A stretch of 64,000 nucleotides of DNA, from NCBI RefSeq assembly GCF_027942865.1, contig NC_134519.1, forward strand, positions 20,060,248-20,124,247, written 5' to 3'. Positions 1 through 15,100 of this stretch are shown one piece after another. The DNA comes from Odontesthes bonariensis (lineage: Eukaryota; Chordata; Actinopteri; Atheriniformes; Atherinopsidae). The position numbers and the translations under genes are program-made. Every line of letters begins with the position of its first letter. Positions within the stretch are counted from its first letter, which is position 1. The notes below the pieces were generated by a model. That model was not told where the DNA came from. It saw only the letters and a list, made by a program, of their open reading frames with translations, and ran no database searches.

Positions 1-3302
<3,302 letters not shown>

Positions 3303-3347
3303 GTTGGACGAAGGGGTGAGCAGAGTTTTAGGGAGGCAGCACTTGGC

Positions 3348-3354
3348 TTTTATA
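3348..3354 (-). promoter_or_regulatory. TATA box of tf
   Basis: On the minus strand the bases read TATAAAA, 46-52 bp upstream of the tf start codon. This places transcription start near 3320 and leaves a very short 5' UTR of roughly 20 nt, as expected for a highly expressed liver gene. Seen by eye; no transcript evidence. Confidence 0.6.
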
Positions 3355-3399
3355 GGAAAACTGACTGGACCGGTCCAAGAGATAAAATGCCTCAGTTTG

Positions 3400-5762
3400 C
3401 TCAGGTTTCCAAATTGTGAGGGGTGCGCGTGCGTGTGGACTTTAATGTGCAGGCGCGCGGGAGCGCAGAGATTACACAGCCTTTCCGAAATGTCCACATA
3501 ATGGAAATTCACAGACACTCTTCAAACAGTTTGGCTATTGTTTGCGCCTAATGGAATCACCCACGCGCAGAAATTGATTACCGACGGGCATTTCCACGCT
3601 TTCGGGGTACTTTTTGTTTTATGTTGTTGTTCAGATTGTTTTCCAATTTCAAGTAATTTTTGTGAGCGTATCGTGTGTTTGGTGTGTATATAATAACACA
3701 ACGTTTGGGTTTCACTGCAGTTGCCTTTTGTGGACAATTTGATTAAGCAACTTGTTCATCATGAGTGTGTTTGTTTGTAAAAGCAGAAAGTTGTCCTAGA
3801 ATTCCTTTAATGATTAAATTTCTCCAATCTGTTAAGAGCATTTGCCACTTATTGAACACTCACTCGGTTCCAGCTACAATACAAAGTACTCCACAAGTAA
3901 AATACTTAAATAATAATGGGATAATCTGTATCCCATTTAATGTACTGTTCATAGCTGAGTACAATAATCAACAAAAATCAGTAAAAAAAAAAAAAAAGAT
4001 TAAAAGTTGTGTAGAACATCGTGCATGCATGGTTACTTTGAAGAAATGCTATAGTGGACATTTTTGGTTGTGATGCATTCCTGTTCTAACATTTTCATAC
4101 AACAATTATGTCTCGTCAGTCAAGGTACACACTGTAACTACAAGATGCCCGCCAAATTCCCAATTGTAATAGTTATGGAGACCAACAGCCCACCCTGAAG
4201 TTGAGTGATACATTTTTAAATATTAATTCTGCCACTTCAGACAGTAATGTGAATTAGTTATTCTGCTTTTTCAGGGAAAAAAAAAAAAGAAAAAGAACTG
4301 ATACCCAAATTGACATTTTCCTGCATTTTGATGCACTTTTGCACACTAAGCATTATATTTACAGAGTCAACATTACACAACAAAGGAGGCTTTAGGGTCA
4401 TGCCGATTTTTCTTCTTTGCTCTCATTTGCAAGATGTTGCAATATCCCTTAAAACCTTTAAAAACACACTTCATTTTGAAGTGTGTTTTTAACATCAGGG
4501 AAGCAGGATTTTTGGGGTATGAAATTAGTATTTTCAGCTGTTTCTGGAATGCAGAGCCAAAGTTACAAGTCACTCAAGGCAATGATTTATTTAATCTGTC
4601 TTCATTTGTAATCATGCTGTCAAAGTCCTGCTAGGTATTCAGAGGACTTCACCAGCTTGCGTCCGATGTTGAAGTTTGCGTGAGTCTGTGCTGATTTTGC
4701 TGTCACAGTGGTTTTCTTATTGTGCATTATCTACTTTATTCATTTTTTTTTTTTTTGTTTATTCTGTTTTCTCTTTGTATGGGATCAGGGCTCTCTGTAT
4801 GTCCGTCAGAAAGCTCATGCAAAAAGTGCGTGGCTAAATTTCACAAAAGAGGATGTAGAGGTGGAGCCATGGAGCCCATAAAAATGTGCTCTGACAATAC
4901 TATACAAACTATACTTTTTTTCGTTTATCTTACCTTGAGTTAACTTTTGTTGTGAATTGGCACTACACTAATAAACTAAACCGAAAATATGAATTAAGAA
5001 TTCATTATCAACTCTTCCCTTAGTTTGTACTTACCTGTTTATATTGTGATTATGTCTGAGTTGTTTTTATCACGTCCTACTAAGTTTATTAGTAAGTGAC
5101 ATGGACCCCACAAACCACAAATCATATTAGTGTTTTTTGTTAGTTTTTGGGGGTATCTGTATATGCTTTGAGGCAAATTAGGCAGCAAAGCTTGGACACA
5201 CCAGACAACATTTATCACTTAAAAGTCAGTCGTCGGTTTGATGTCGAAACACAGCTGAGACTGAATTAGCCCTTTCTACATGATGAAAAATGCCTTCAAC
5301 TCTGAAGTCAACTCTGCATCTAAATGGCTCATTACAGATACATCCACCAGAATGTGCAGTGCATTCAATACGTCACTACCTTGGTCGTACATGGATGATA
5401 AGAAACATTTTGGTTTGAAATGAAAGAAGACATTTTCAAAAGAATCCAAAAATGAAAGGATGAATATGGCCGTATGTGCACATTTTCAGAGTTTCCAGAG
5501 TTTTGTGCGCTTGCAGGCGGCAGGAAGCACTAACAAGTATTACTGGGAAAAGAGAAGCAAATGGTTGAAAATGAACAGGCCGGCAAAATCTGAGTTCAGC
5601 AAAAGCAAGATGTGGAAAAAAAAAAGAGGCGGATCTGCAGATTCTGCAACACTTTATGTGGAGAGCTGAATTTTGATGGGTAATTCTGTTTTTGCTGACT
5701 CATTATTGACCAGGTGAGTGACTATACTTCTACTTCTCCCAGTATAAAGACTAATCTTGTCA
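3400..5762. other. Intergenic stretch, no gene seen
   Basis: AT-rich spacer between the tf promoter and the LTR-like array. It holds several A/T homopolymers (for example around 3984 and 4275) and one perfect hairpin at 4458-4492. Short open frames here have no recognisable protein family and no flanking splice structure. Confidence 0.6.
4458..4492. repeat. Perfect 16-bp inverted repeat with a 3-nt loop
   Basis: The left arm TTAAAAACACACTTCA (4458-4473) is the exact reverse complement of the right arm (4477-4492), separated by TTT. It could be a cruciform or hairpin RNA, or the collapsed remnant of a palindromic transposon end. No microRNA family was recognised, and the 3-nt loop argues against an ordinary microRNA precursor. 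Confidence 0.9.
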
Positions 5763-7029
5763 AGGCCATGGGGTTTTCCCCATGTTTTTAGTTTTATCAT
5801 GTTTTAGGTTGTCATGTCTTGGTTTTTGAGTTCATGTTTTGTTTTAGGTTTTGCCATTGTTTTTCCCTCACTCAGTTCATTAGTTTCACTCACATCACCT
5901 GTTTTCATTGTCCCCTAGCTGCACTCATTCACAATCACCCAGTTCACTATTTAGTTACCAGGCTCCCCTGTCATGTTGTGAAATCCTTTCCCTGATTTTC
6001 ACCCCTCATGCCACGACGCCACATATCAAAGATAAGTGTTTTTTAGTGTCATGCCAAGTCTTTTGTTTTCTTTAGTCATAGTCATAGTCATATTCATGTT
6101 CATGCCCCAGTTTGGTATTTGTCTTCCGGCTCAGCCTCACCCTTTGTTAACTTTGTTTTTTGAATAAACCAAGTTTTGCCTTACACCTCTGGAGTCCGCA
6201 TCCGTGTCCTTCCAACCCCACCCTGTCTGACAGGATTTCACCAGCCATGGACGCTGTCATGTCTGTGGGTTTTTGCCACGTTTTTAGTTTCTCTATAAGG
6301 TCTTAGTCTTACCATGTTTTAGTTTTTCATGTCTTAGTTTTGTTAAGTTTTAGGTTCAGGTCTTTTTAGTTTTTGCCATGCTATGCCACCTCAGTCTTTC
6401 TACTGCCCTGCCATCAGCTTCACTTCCCTCACCTGTGTTTTCCCCATCAGCTGCACCCACTCACCAATCACCCTCCTCAGTATTTAGTTTCCAGGTTTCC
6501 CCATGCACTTTGCCAGATCCTCACCGTCACTCATGGTCTCAAGTCAAGCCAAGTCAAACTAAGTTAAGTCTTTTGTTTTCTCACAGTCATGGTCATGTTT
6601 TTTTTTTTCTCTGTCTAGTTTTTGTCATCCGGCTCAGCCGTGTTTTGTGTTAAGCGTTTTATTTGCTTTTTGAAAGTCCGCATCCGTGGTCCAGAAGGAT
6701 CTGGCCAAACATGGACCCGGCAGACTTCGAGGCTTTCTGGGAGCTAGCCGGTAAACTCTGGAGCTGCTCGGCACGGGACAGCAGCTCTTGGGAGAAATTT
6801 TTGGTGACTAATGAACTCCTGGATTTTTATTTTTTTTTTGTGAGAGAAAGCAGGTTCTCGAGACGTGGGCTGTCAACACATCACACATCTGGGATGAGGC
6901 GAGGAGTGTACAGCGTGCTGCGGTGCAGGATATTTTCGGCATGGAGCTGGAAAAAGTAGCCACACTGTACACTTCCTCCCTCATCTCTCCAGCATCCCAG
7001 GACCCACAGCCCCAGGACCCCAGAGAGCC

Positions 7030-7950
7030 CGAGTTAGCCCCAGCCGCAGAGGCCGTAGCGCCCGAGCTGGCCCCAGCCCCAGAGGCCGTAGCGCCCGAGC
7101 TGGCCCCAGCCCCAGAGGCCGTAGCGCCCGAGCTGGCCCCAGCCCCAGAGGCCGTAGCGCCCGAGCTGGCCCCAGCCGCAGAGGCTGTAGCGCCCGAGCT
7201 GGCCCCAGCCGCAGAGGCTGTAGCGCCCGAGCTGGCCCCAGCCGCAGAGGCCGCCCCAGCCCCAGAGGCCGTAGCGCCCGAGCTGGCCCCAGCCGCAGAG
7301 GCCGCCCCAGCCCCAGAGGCCGTAGCGCCCGAGCTGGCCCCAGCCCCAGAGGCCGTAGCGCCCGAGCTGGCCCCAGCCCCAGAGGCCGTAGCGCCCGAGC
7401 TGGCCCCAGCCCCAGAGGCCGTAGCGCCCGAGCTGGCCCCAGCCGCAGAGGCCGCCCCAGCCCCAGAGGCCGTAGCGCCCGAGCTGGCCCCAGCCCCAGA
7501 GGCCGTAGCGCCCGAGCTGGCCCCAGCCCCAGAGGCCGTAGCGCCCGAGCTGGCCCCAGCCGCAGAGGCCGTAGCGCCCGAGCTGGCCCCAGCCCCAGAG
7601 GCCGTAGCGCCCGAGCTGGCCCCAGCCCCAGAGGCCGTAGCGCCCGAGCTGGCCCCAGCCCCAGAGGCCGTAGCGCCCGAGCTGGCCCCAGCCCCAGAGG
7701 CCGTAGCGCCCGAGCTGGCCCCAGCCCCAGAGGCCGTAGCGCCCGAGCTGGCCCCAGCCCCAGAGGCCGTAGCGCCCGAGCTGGCCCCAGCCGCAGAGGC
7801 CGCCCCAGCCGCAGAGGCCGTAGCGCCCGAGCTGGCCCCAGCCGCAGAGGCCGTAGCGCCCGAGCTGGCCCCAGCCGCAGAGGCCGTAGCGCCCGAGCTG
7901 GCCCCAGCCCCAGAGGCCGTAGCGCCCGAGCTGGCCCCAGCCACAGAGGC
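7030..7950 (+). repeat. 33-bp coding-type minisatellite, first array (about 25 units)
   Basis: Tandem 33-bp units translate on the plus strand to an 11-residue period, EAVAPELAPAP, with AAEAV variants. I count about 25 EAVAPELAP units plus four places where a 5-residue AEAAP-type block breaks the period. The units are nearly identical, as expected from unequal exchange or slippage. The array lies inside segment B of the LTR-like element. The unit length is a multiple of three and has no stop on either strand, so long open frames occur on both strands. Confidence 0.9.
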
Positions 7951-9246
7951 CGACTTAGCCACAGCCTTAGAGCCTGAGTCAGCCACAGAGGCCATGGGGC
8001 TTTTAGTTTTATGTTTTTATCATGTTTTAGGTTGTCATGTCTTGGTTTTTGAGTTCATGTTTTGTTTTAGGTTTTGCCATTGTTTTTCCCTCACTCAGTT
8101 CATTAGTTTCACTCACATCACCTGTTTTCATTGTCCCCTAGCTGCACTCATTCACAATCACCCAGTTCACTATTTAGTTACCAGGCTCCCCTGTCATGTT
8201 GTGAAATCCTTTCCCTGATTTTCACCCCTCATGCCACAACGCCACGTATCAAAGATAAGTGTTTTTTAGTGTCATGCCAAGTCTTTTGTTTTCTTTAGTC
8301 ATAGTCATAGTCATGTTCATGCCCCAGTTTGGTATTTGTCTTCCGGCTCAGCCTCACCCTTTGTTAACTTTGTTTTTTGAATAAACCAAGTTTTGCCTTA
8401 CACCTCTGGAGTCCGCATCCGTGTCCTTCCAACCCCACCCTGTCTGACAGGATGTCACCAGCCATGGACGCTGTCATGTCTGTGGGTTTTTGCCACGTTT
8501 TTAGTTTCTCTATAAGGTCTTAGTCTTACCATGTTTTAGTTTTTCATGTCTTAGTTTTGTTAAGTTTTAGGTTCAGGTCTTTTTAGTTTTTGCCATGCTA
8601 TGCCACCTCAGTCTTTCTACTGCCCTGCCATCAGCTTCACTACCCTCACCTGTGTTTTCCCCATCAGCCGCACCCACTCACCAATCACCCTCCTCAGTAT
8701 TTAGTTTCCAGGTTTCCCCATGCACTTTGCCAGATCCTCACTGTCACTCATGGTCTCAAGTCAAGCCAAGTCAAACTAAGTTAAGTCTTTTGTTTTCTCA
8801 CAGTCATGGTCATGTTTTTTTTTTTCTCTGTCTAGTTTTTGACATCCGGCTCAGCCGTGTTTTGTGTTAAGCGTTTTATTTGCTTTTTGAAAGTCCGCAT
8901 CCGTGGTCCAGAAGGATCTGGCCAAACATGGACCCGGCAGACTTCGAGGCTTTCTGGGAGCTAGCCGGTAAACTCTGGAGCTGCTCGGCACGGGACAGCA
9001 GCTCTTGGGAGAAATTTTTGGTGACTAATGAACTCCTGGATTTTTATTTTTTTTTTGTGAGAGAAAGCAGGTTCTCGAGACGTGGGCTGTCAACACATCA
9101 CACATCTGGGATGAGGCGAGGAGTGTACAGCGTGCTGCGGTGCAGGATATTTTCGGCATGGAGCTGGAAAAAGTAGCCACACTGTACACTTCCTCCCTCA
9201 TCTCTCCAGCATCCCAGGACCCACAGCCCCAGGACCCCAGAGAGCC

Positions 9247-9700
9247 CGAGCTGGCCGCAGAGGCCGTAGCGCCCGAGCTGGCCCCAGCCGCAGAGGCCGT
9301 AGCGCCCGAGCTGGCCCCAGCCGCAGAGGCCGTAGCGCCCGAGCTGGCCCCAGCCCCAGAGGCCGTAGCGCCCGAGCTGGCCCCAGCCCCAGAGGCCGTA
9401 GCGCCCGAGCTGGCCCCAGCCCCAGAGGCCGTAGCGCCCGAGCTGGCCCCAGCCCCAGAGGCCGTAGCGCCCGAGCTGGCCCCAGCCCCAGAGGCCGTAG
9501 CGCCCGAGCTGGCCCCAGCCCCAGAGGCCGTAGCGCCCGAGCTGGCCCCAGCCCCAGGACCCCAGAGAGCCCGAGCTGGCCGCAGAGGCCGTAGCGCCCG
9601 AGCTGGCCCCAGCCGCAGAGGCCGTTGCGCCCGAGCTGGCCCCAGCCCCAGAGGCCGTAGCGCCCGAGCTGGCCCCAGCCACAGAGGCCGACTTAGCCAC
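9247..9700 (+). repeat. 33-bp minisatellite, second array (about 13 units)
   Basis: Same repeat family as the array in the preceding unit, about half its length. A block from just ahead of the array (CCAGGACCCCAGAGAGCCCG, first near 9230) reappears inside the array near 9555, showing local rearrangement. The flanks are otherwise almost identical to the first unit, so the arrays changed length after the parent unit duplicated. Confidence 0.88.
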
Positions 9701-10180
9701 AGCCTTAGAGCCTGAGTCAGCCACAGAGGCCATGGGGCTTTTAGTTTTATGTTTTTATCATGTTTTAGGTTGCCATGTCTTGGTTTTTGAGTTCATGTTT
9801 TGTTTTAGGTTTTGCCATTGTTTTTCCCTCACTCAGTTCATTAGTTTCACTCACATCACCTGTTTTCATTGTCCCCTAACTGCACTCATTCACAATCACC
9901 CAGTTCACTATTTAGTTACCAGGCTCCCCTGTCATGTTGTGAAATCCTTTCCCTGATTTTCACCCCTCATGCCACGACGCTACGTATAAAAGATAAATGT
10001 TTTTCAATGTCATGCCAAGTCTTTTGTTTTCTATAGTCCTGGTCATGTTTTTGTCCTAGTTTGGTTTTTGTCTTCCGGCTCAGCCGCGCCCTTTGTTTAC
10101 TTTGTTTTTTGAATAAACCAAGTTTTGCCTTACACCTCTGGAGTCCGCATCCGTGTCCTGCCAACTCCACCCTTTCTTAC

Positions 10181-11640
10181 AAATCAGAACAGTTTGTATC
10201 ATATTAGTCATTTCAGTGACACAAAGTGGAACAACACAGATAACAGTGTTAATGAGTGACAGTGCAGGTTATACCGACCACCATCTGTGTACTACTAAAA
10301 TCAATAAGAGCTTGATTTAAATCCATTCTCAGGTTTTCTGACATTAAATGAGAAAAACTTCCTGAATAACACATGGGCATGGCTTTTATGGTTCTATCTT
10401 GTTCGTGTGTTGATGCTGAAAAACCACTCACAGAAAATTGAGATGATAAAATTTGGCATGTTTAGCAGTTATTGGTTGCATTCATTAGTGTTTGTCAAAA
10501 TAACAATACATAGAAAGCTGCTTTGTAGACAATAACAATGCCTTCCAACCAGGCTGATCTGGATGAATAAACTGCAGGGCCTGCAGTGAGTTCCCTGATA
10601 TGAAAGTATTTAGTGAAGAGTTCATTGCTCTCAAAACATCAAGGTGACTAAATGTTCCTCAAGCTGGAGGTATGGACCAGCCTTTACCTCGCCTCTTTCC
10701 AGAAGCAAGAGGGAGGACAAACAGGTCCAGGTGAAGGGTGGTTGGAGTCCTTCCTTTTACCTGCACCTGCTTAGATATCAATAATGTGGAGACGACTGAC
10801 CCTCTGGACGTTCTTCACCACTAAATTGCCTGCAACAAGGGAACTACAGAAGACTCAATTGGCCTTACACTTGCTGAGCTGGAGCTCCGTGTGAGGATGT
10901 TTGACATGTTCAGTCGCTTATTACATGAGATGACCGTGGCCGCCTGACATAAGGTGTACAATCTTTTTTTTGGTCTTTTTGGACCTACCGACTGAGAAAT
11001 TGTTCCTTTTGAACCAGGCCTCTGGTTTCTGCAGCCTGTTCTGGAAATTTTACTAGCTACTAAAGCTGTCAGGTGAACAGAATAGCGTAAAAAGTAAAGG
11101 ACATTCCTCGATTGTAGTGAGGCACAAAAATACAAAAAAGATCTATATCAAATAATGTAAAGCACACGTGCCACAGTTCGGACTGCAGAGACAGTATCTG
11201 CCGACCGTTGTGTGGGTGTTAGGTGAGGTACAGCTTACTGCGCTACAACCAATCACAGCAGAGTGGCCTTTCAACTGATCTAATCTAGCACCAACCACAC
11301 AGAAAGGGCTCACCTTTGATATTGACTTCCCAGGGTGGTCTTAACGCTTTGTCTAAGCCATCTACAATACTCCTGTGTTTAAACCTGAGCTGTTTAAGAG
11401 GACAGAAATGATCTTAAGGCATACTCTGCTTTTAGACTAAACTCATTTTACGGGTATCTTTTTTTTTCCTGTTTAAATACCCGGCAGCATTTTCTGTACC
11501 AGTGATCTTTGTGCACATAAAGAATAATTCTGAGTGTATTGCTGGTCCCTGTTGCCTCATCACAGATGGCTGTGCCTTTGTCAATCTGTGCTGACACTTC
11601 ACTCAGCAGTATGATGACGCCTTCTGATAACACAGCCGAC
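10181..11640. other. Intergenic stretch, nothing recognised
   Basis: Follows the 3' edge of the LTR-like array. Contains only short open frames without family resemblance and no clear RNA gene or transposon signature. Confidence 0.5.
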
Positions 11641-11689
11641 ATGCTGTAGCATTACTGTCCTGTGTTCTTTGGACAATTTGACATTTAAT

Positions 11690-12042
11690 GCACAATACAT
11701 ATATCAAATTGCACCCTTCCCCTTCTTGTGGGCAGTCGGCCTTTCCAAGCTGGGGTCTTCTACCAGAGGGGTAGGAGCTTGAGGGCTCTATGCAGTATCT
11801 TAACAGTAATCCAGAACTGCGCTCTTCTGGACAGAGATCTCTGATGTTGTTCCTTGGACCCGTTGAGGCCATGGTTCCCAAACTGGGAGAATGATTACCA
11901 CTGGCACCACTGTTGCCTTCACCTCCCACATCTTTCTACCTTCTTCCTTCCGCCCATGGTGTTTTTTGAGCTTCTCGTGGTCCCTCGATTTTTGTTGTCA
12001 CTTGGAAGTGCCACATCTATTATTACTGTTTTCTTAGCTGGC
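11690..12042 (-). mobile_element. LINE fragment, C-terminal end (restriction-like endonuclease type, Rex6/Dong-like)
   Basis: On the minus strand this encodes pieces of the C-terminal end of a common fish non-LTR retrotransposon: first KKTVIIDVALPSDN (from about 12030 downwards), then VQGTTSEISVQKSAVL (near 11870-11820). The usual fish sequence runs KTAVVIDVAIPSD, then GTTSEISVQKSAVLGTAKILRR. The IDVA motif fits the acidic active site of a PD-(D/E)XK-like nuclease. The copy is 5' truncated, holds only this end, and has lost a continuous frame, so it is old. The clade name is from memory and less certain than the LINE call. Confidence 0.65.
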
Positions 12043-12112
12043 AGGTTGGCATAAGGGTTATTGTTGCTGCCCACAAACAGAATATTTATGGTTCAATCCC
12101 CTGACGAAACAT
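12043..12112 (+). repeat. Possible tRNA-type SINE head
   Basis: A stretch beginning TTGGCATAAGGG and ending GGTTCAATCCC resembles the box A and box B spacing of tRNA-derived repeats and the common fish repeat that reads '...CAGAAGG...GGTTCGAATCCC'. It abuts the LINE fragment. It is short, weak, and has no clear tail. Confidence 0.3.
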
Positions 12113-15100
12113 GCCTCCAGCAACCTTGATATTAGAATAAGAGAGACATACAATTGAAGCCATGCCAGCTTGGATTTCTCCTTAATGTGTCAGGTGTAGT
12201 TGGACTGGGACATACTGATGGTAAGTAAGATCTACTGGAACAGGACATTAATGATTTTTTTTTGCTGAAAAATGCACACAAACGTGAGTCTCTGTTACGA
12301 TGAGCTTTTCTTTTCAGGCAATATTCCGCTTTTGAGATGTACGATGAGTAGAACATTGTATGCCGAAGTGGTAAATGTGTTACTATAAGAGGAGACGGTG
12401 TTGCCAAACAGTCAGATGTTTTGCATTTGATCGAGAGATACGTGTGGAATTAACTGACATACAGCAACACTCAGTCACCGATGACTCATCTGGATACCCA
12501 CACATGATGACATTACTCTTTAAGCCCAGAAAAGCCCTTCAGGCCTTTCACTTTTGGAGAAATGACGGAAATTTGTGATAGCGACGGTTAGCTTAACCAT
12601 GTCTTTGGTGTGTAGGCTGGAATTAAAGGGGAGGATGAAATGTTAGGAGCTACAGCTGAACTTCCATCTCTCTTTCACAAGCCGAGCCTCTTCACTCATG
12701 GTCAGAGTGTCTGCAACTTTGTTTCAACAAGGTGGCCCGATTTTGTGTGAATTATTTTTGTGGCGAGTTAAAAACTCGAATCTATGTTACTGGCGTGTGG
12801 TGATTAAAGTCGTCATCCACTTCTCCAGAGAGCAGGCTCTTGTGATCTGCGTGTGCAAAGTATTCTAGAGATTCAGCACTGCACGAGCATGAGTGTGAAC
12901 ATCCAAGAGATCAGGTGAAAAATCTAAATAAAGGCTGATATGTATGGTCCAAGCTCAGAGACAATCCGACGCACTCAGTTTTTAATGCAAGATTTCTGTT
13001 TTCACACCTTAAATAATTAAAACAAACCCGTTGGCGTGGAGTAGTTTTTCTTCTTAAACTTTGGGGAGCTTCATAAGAGCCAGAAAAGTCATTAGAACAT
13101 CATTAGACACATAATTGTTGAGTAGAACTTCAATAAAATGAATGTCGATCTCCTTTAAACTCAGATCCAAGATGACTCACTGATCACACATTAACTTCTA
13201 TTGACTTTTTCTCAGAACCACTTGAAAAGCCGATGACTGGGGGCAACAGCCTATTAAGCAACAGTAAACCCTTTAAACAAACCAGGTCTGAGGGCTACTG
13301 TCCTGGTTACCTAATCACAGTTTCAACACTGATTAATACATTTTAGCATTAACATGAAATTAATGTCGATCGTCGCTGCAAGCCACAAACATTCGATCCC
13401 CCTTTAGATCTCAATTTCAGAACAAAACCACATTACGACTTGTAAAATCCACAAAACTCCAAAGTAAATGTGACATATTAAGGAGAAAGCCAATTTAGAG
13501 ATCACATTTTGACTTTTGATCACAAAAACTTGAGTTCAATTGCAGAAGCTACCGTTCAAAAAAAAAAACTATTGAATTGCTGGTGAAACACCTGTGCAGG
13601 TGATTTGTTGTTTGAGGGTAATGGGTTTAAATGTTTTCATTTATCCAGCAGCACATTTCCCTGTCAGCCCCTTTTGTCCTTTACACAAAGAGCGAGCGGT
13701 GAAGGAATGCACATAACAAACTGTAAATCCACACAGCAAGGGGACTGTAAAAGAGTCAATGTACTCGTGTTTGTACAGCTGCAAGTCTTTCTCTCAACTC
13801 TGACCGTTGCCCTGCACCGAAACTGTTTCTAACATCAGCTGGGGCTCTTATTCTATTGAGTGATAAGTTAAAAAAAAAAAAAACTTGAAATCTTAGATGC
13901 TGACCGACGATGGACTGAAAAACAATGAACAATGACAATAAACACAAAGGATACTTTGTTATTAAGATAATACACAATTTTTTCCTGATTAGACCAGCTA
14001 CAGAAGGGCGACATATTCAAGAAAAGTAGGGGACCCTCCGTTGTGCTGTTGGGGAGGGGGGGTTCTTTCTAACATGGGTAATGACGCCCCTTTCGAGGGA
14101 ATGGCCCCTGCAAATCAATACAAAGTTCTTCGGAGTGATCATCTATCTCCTCGTATGATGAAACACCTTTATCTGCGGGGGAGGGACTTTTCCCTGAGTG
14201 ACAAGGCTTCAATCCAAAGTCCTCAGAATCACTCAATCAGCATTGAATCAAAAGCTAAAGTATTTAAGTATTCACCCCCTGTGGCAGCCTGGAATTTTGT
14301 ATAATTTGATCAACAACATGCCCACAACAAGAAACAAGACCAAAAACTGTGTTTTAAGAGAAGTATTCCTTCCTCTAAGTGAATACTTTGAACAGCCCCC
14401 TTTTTTGAGAGGTTGCCAGCCTACTCCTGTTGCCTTTCACTTAAAGAGCTGATCACTTCTGTTACTTTGCTCCATTCTGCAGTTCCTGCTCCATTTGCAA
14501 CTCCCGAATTGAGACCACCAAACAAAACGCACTTCCTTTTCTCTTCTACACCGAGGAATGTCTGAAGTTTCACATTCAGCAAAAGTACCTCAATGTTAAT
14601 CCATTTCACTGCCATGCCCATGAAGTTGTGGTGCACCGTTTTTTAACATTGAAATTATGTAGAGCGGGGAATCAGGCTCGTGCAAACGCGTGCAATTTCT
14701 CGATGATTGACATTCATAAGGGAAGACCACATTTAATGACAGCTTAGTGTAGTATGAATATTTCTGGCTTTGTGCGGACAGACAGTTTTAGTCATGAAAC
14801 TGTAGTTTTATGCAACTGGCCACTGTTTTTTTTTTTTTTTACATGACACTTCCAGATAAAGAAACAAATCTGAGAAGAAGGGAAGAGCAGCAACTCCAGA
14901 GACATCTACAACCGCTCTCAGGATCAATGTGAAACGTCTTTGCAGTCAAACATACAGTACCTACCTCCAAGAAAAACATGTAAATCAATAGAAGTTGAAG
15001 AACACACTCACAGTATTTCTTTTAGGCTGATTAAACACTTGGGAACCTTATTTGAATATCTTAAAATCCTTCATTTTTACAATGATAAGCGATCTTCGTG

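Larger units (their letters stand above)
5763..10180 (+). mobile_element. Tandem LTR-retrotransposon-like array, A-B-A-B-A, non-autonomous
   Basis: Segment A (about 5763-6239, 7986-8456 and 9731-10180) looks like a fish LTR: T-rich start, CACCTG and CAATCACCCAGTT blocks, an AATAAA signal (6163-6168 in copy 1), then CTCTGGAGTCCGCATCCGTG and a CA-type end. Segment B (6240-7985 and 8457-9730) carries a second, diverged LTR-like stretch, a short gag-like start (MDPADFEAFWELAGKLW) and a 33-bp minisatellite. The first two units repeat at a 2217-bp offset with only scattered differences, so the duplication is young. I see no protease, reverse transcriptase or integrase, so the unit is non-autonomous and looks broken as a coding element. 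The tandem shape fits recombination between LTRs of neighbouring copies. The 5' edge is unclear: similarity simply begins near 5763 with no secure target-site duplication. The LTR assignment rests on sequence style and could be wrong. Confidence 0.65.

Noticed and set aside
7030-7950. Regular repeat array resembling CRISPR spacing
   Set aside because: Units are contiguous with no unique spacers, translate to a protein repeat, and the genome is a vertebrate one.
6808-7995. 395-codon minus-strand open frame rich in Gly, Ala, Ser and Thr
   Set aside because: It is the antisense shadow of the 33-bp minisatellite; a stop-free repeat unit whose length is a multiple of three stays open on both strands. 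No promoter or family resemblance.
10821-11135. 104-codon minus-strand open frame downstream of the LTR-like array
   Set aside because: No motif or family recognised and no supporting structure; expected by chance in spacer of this length.
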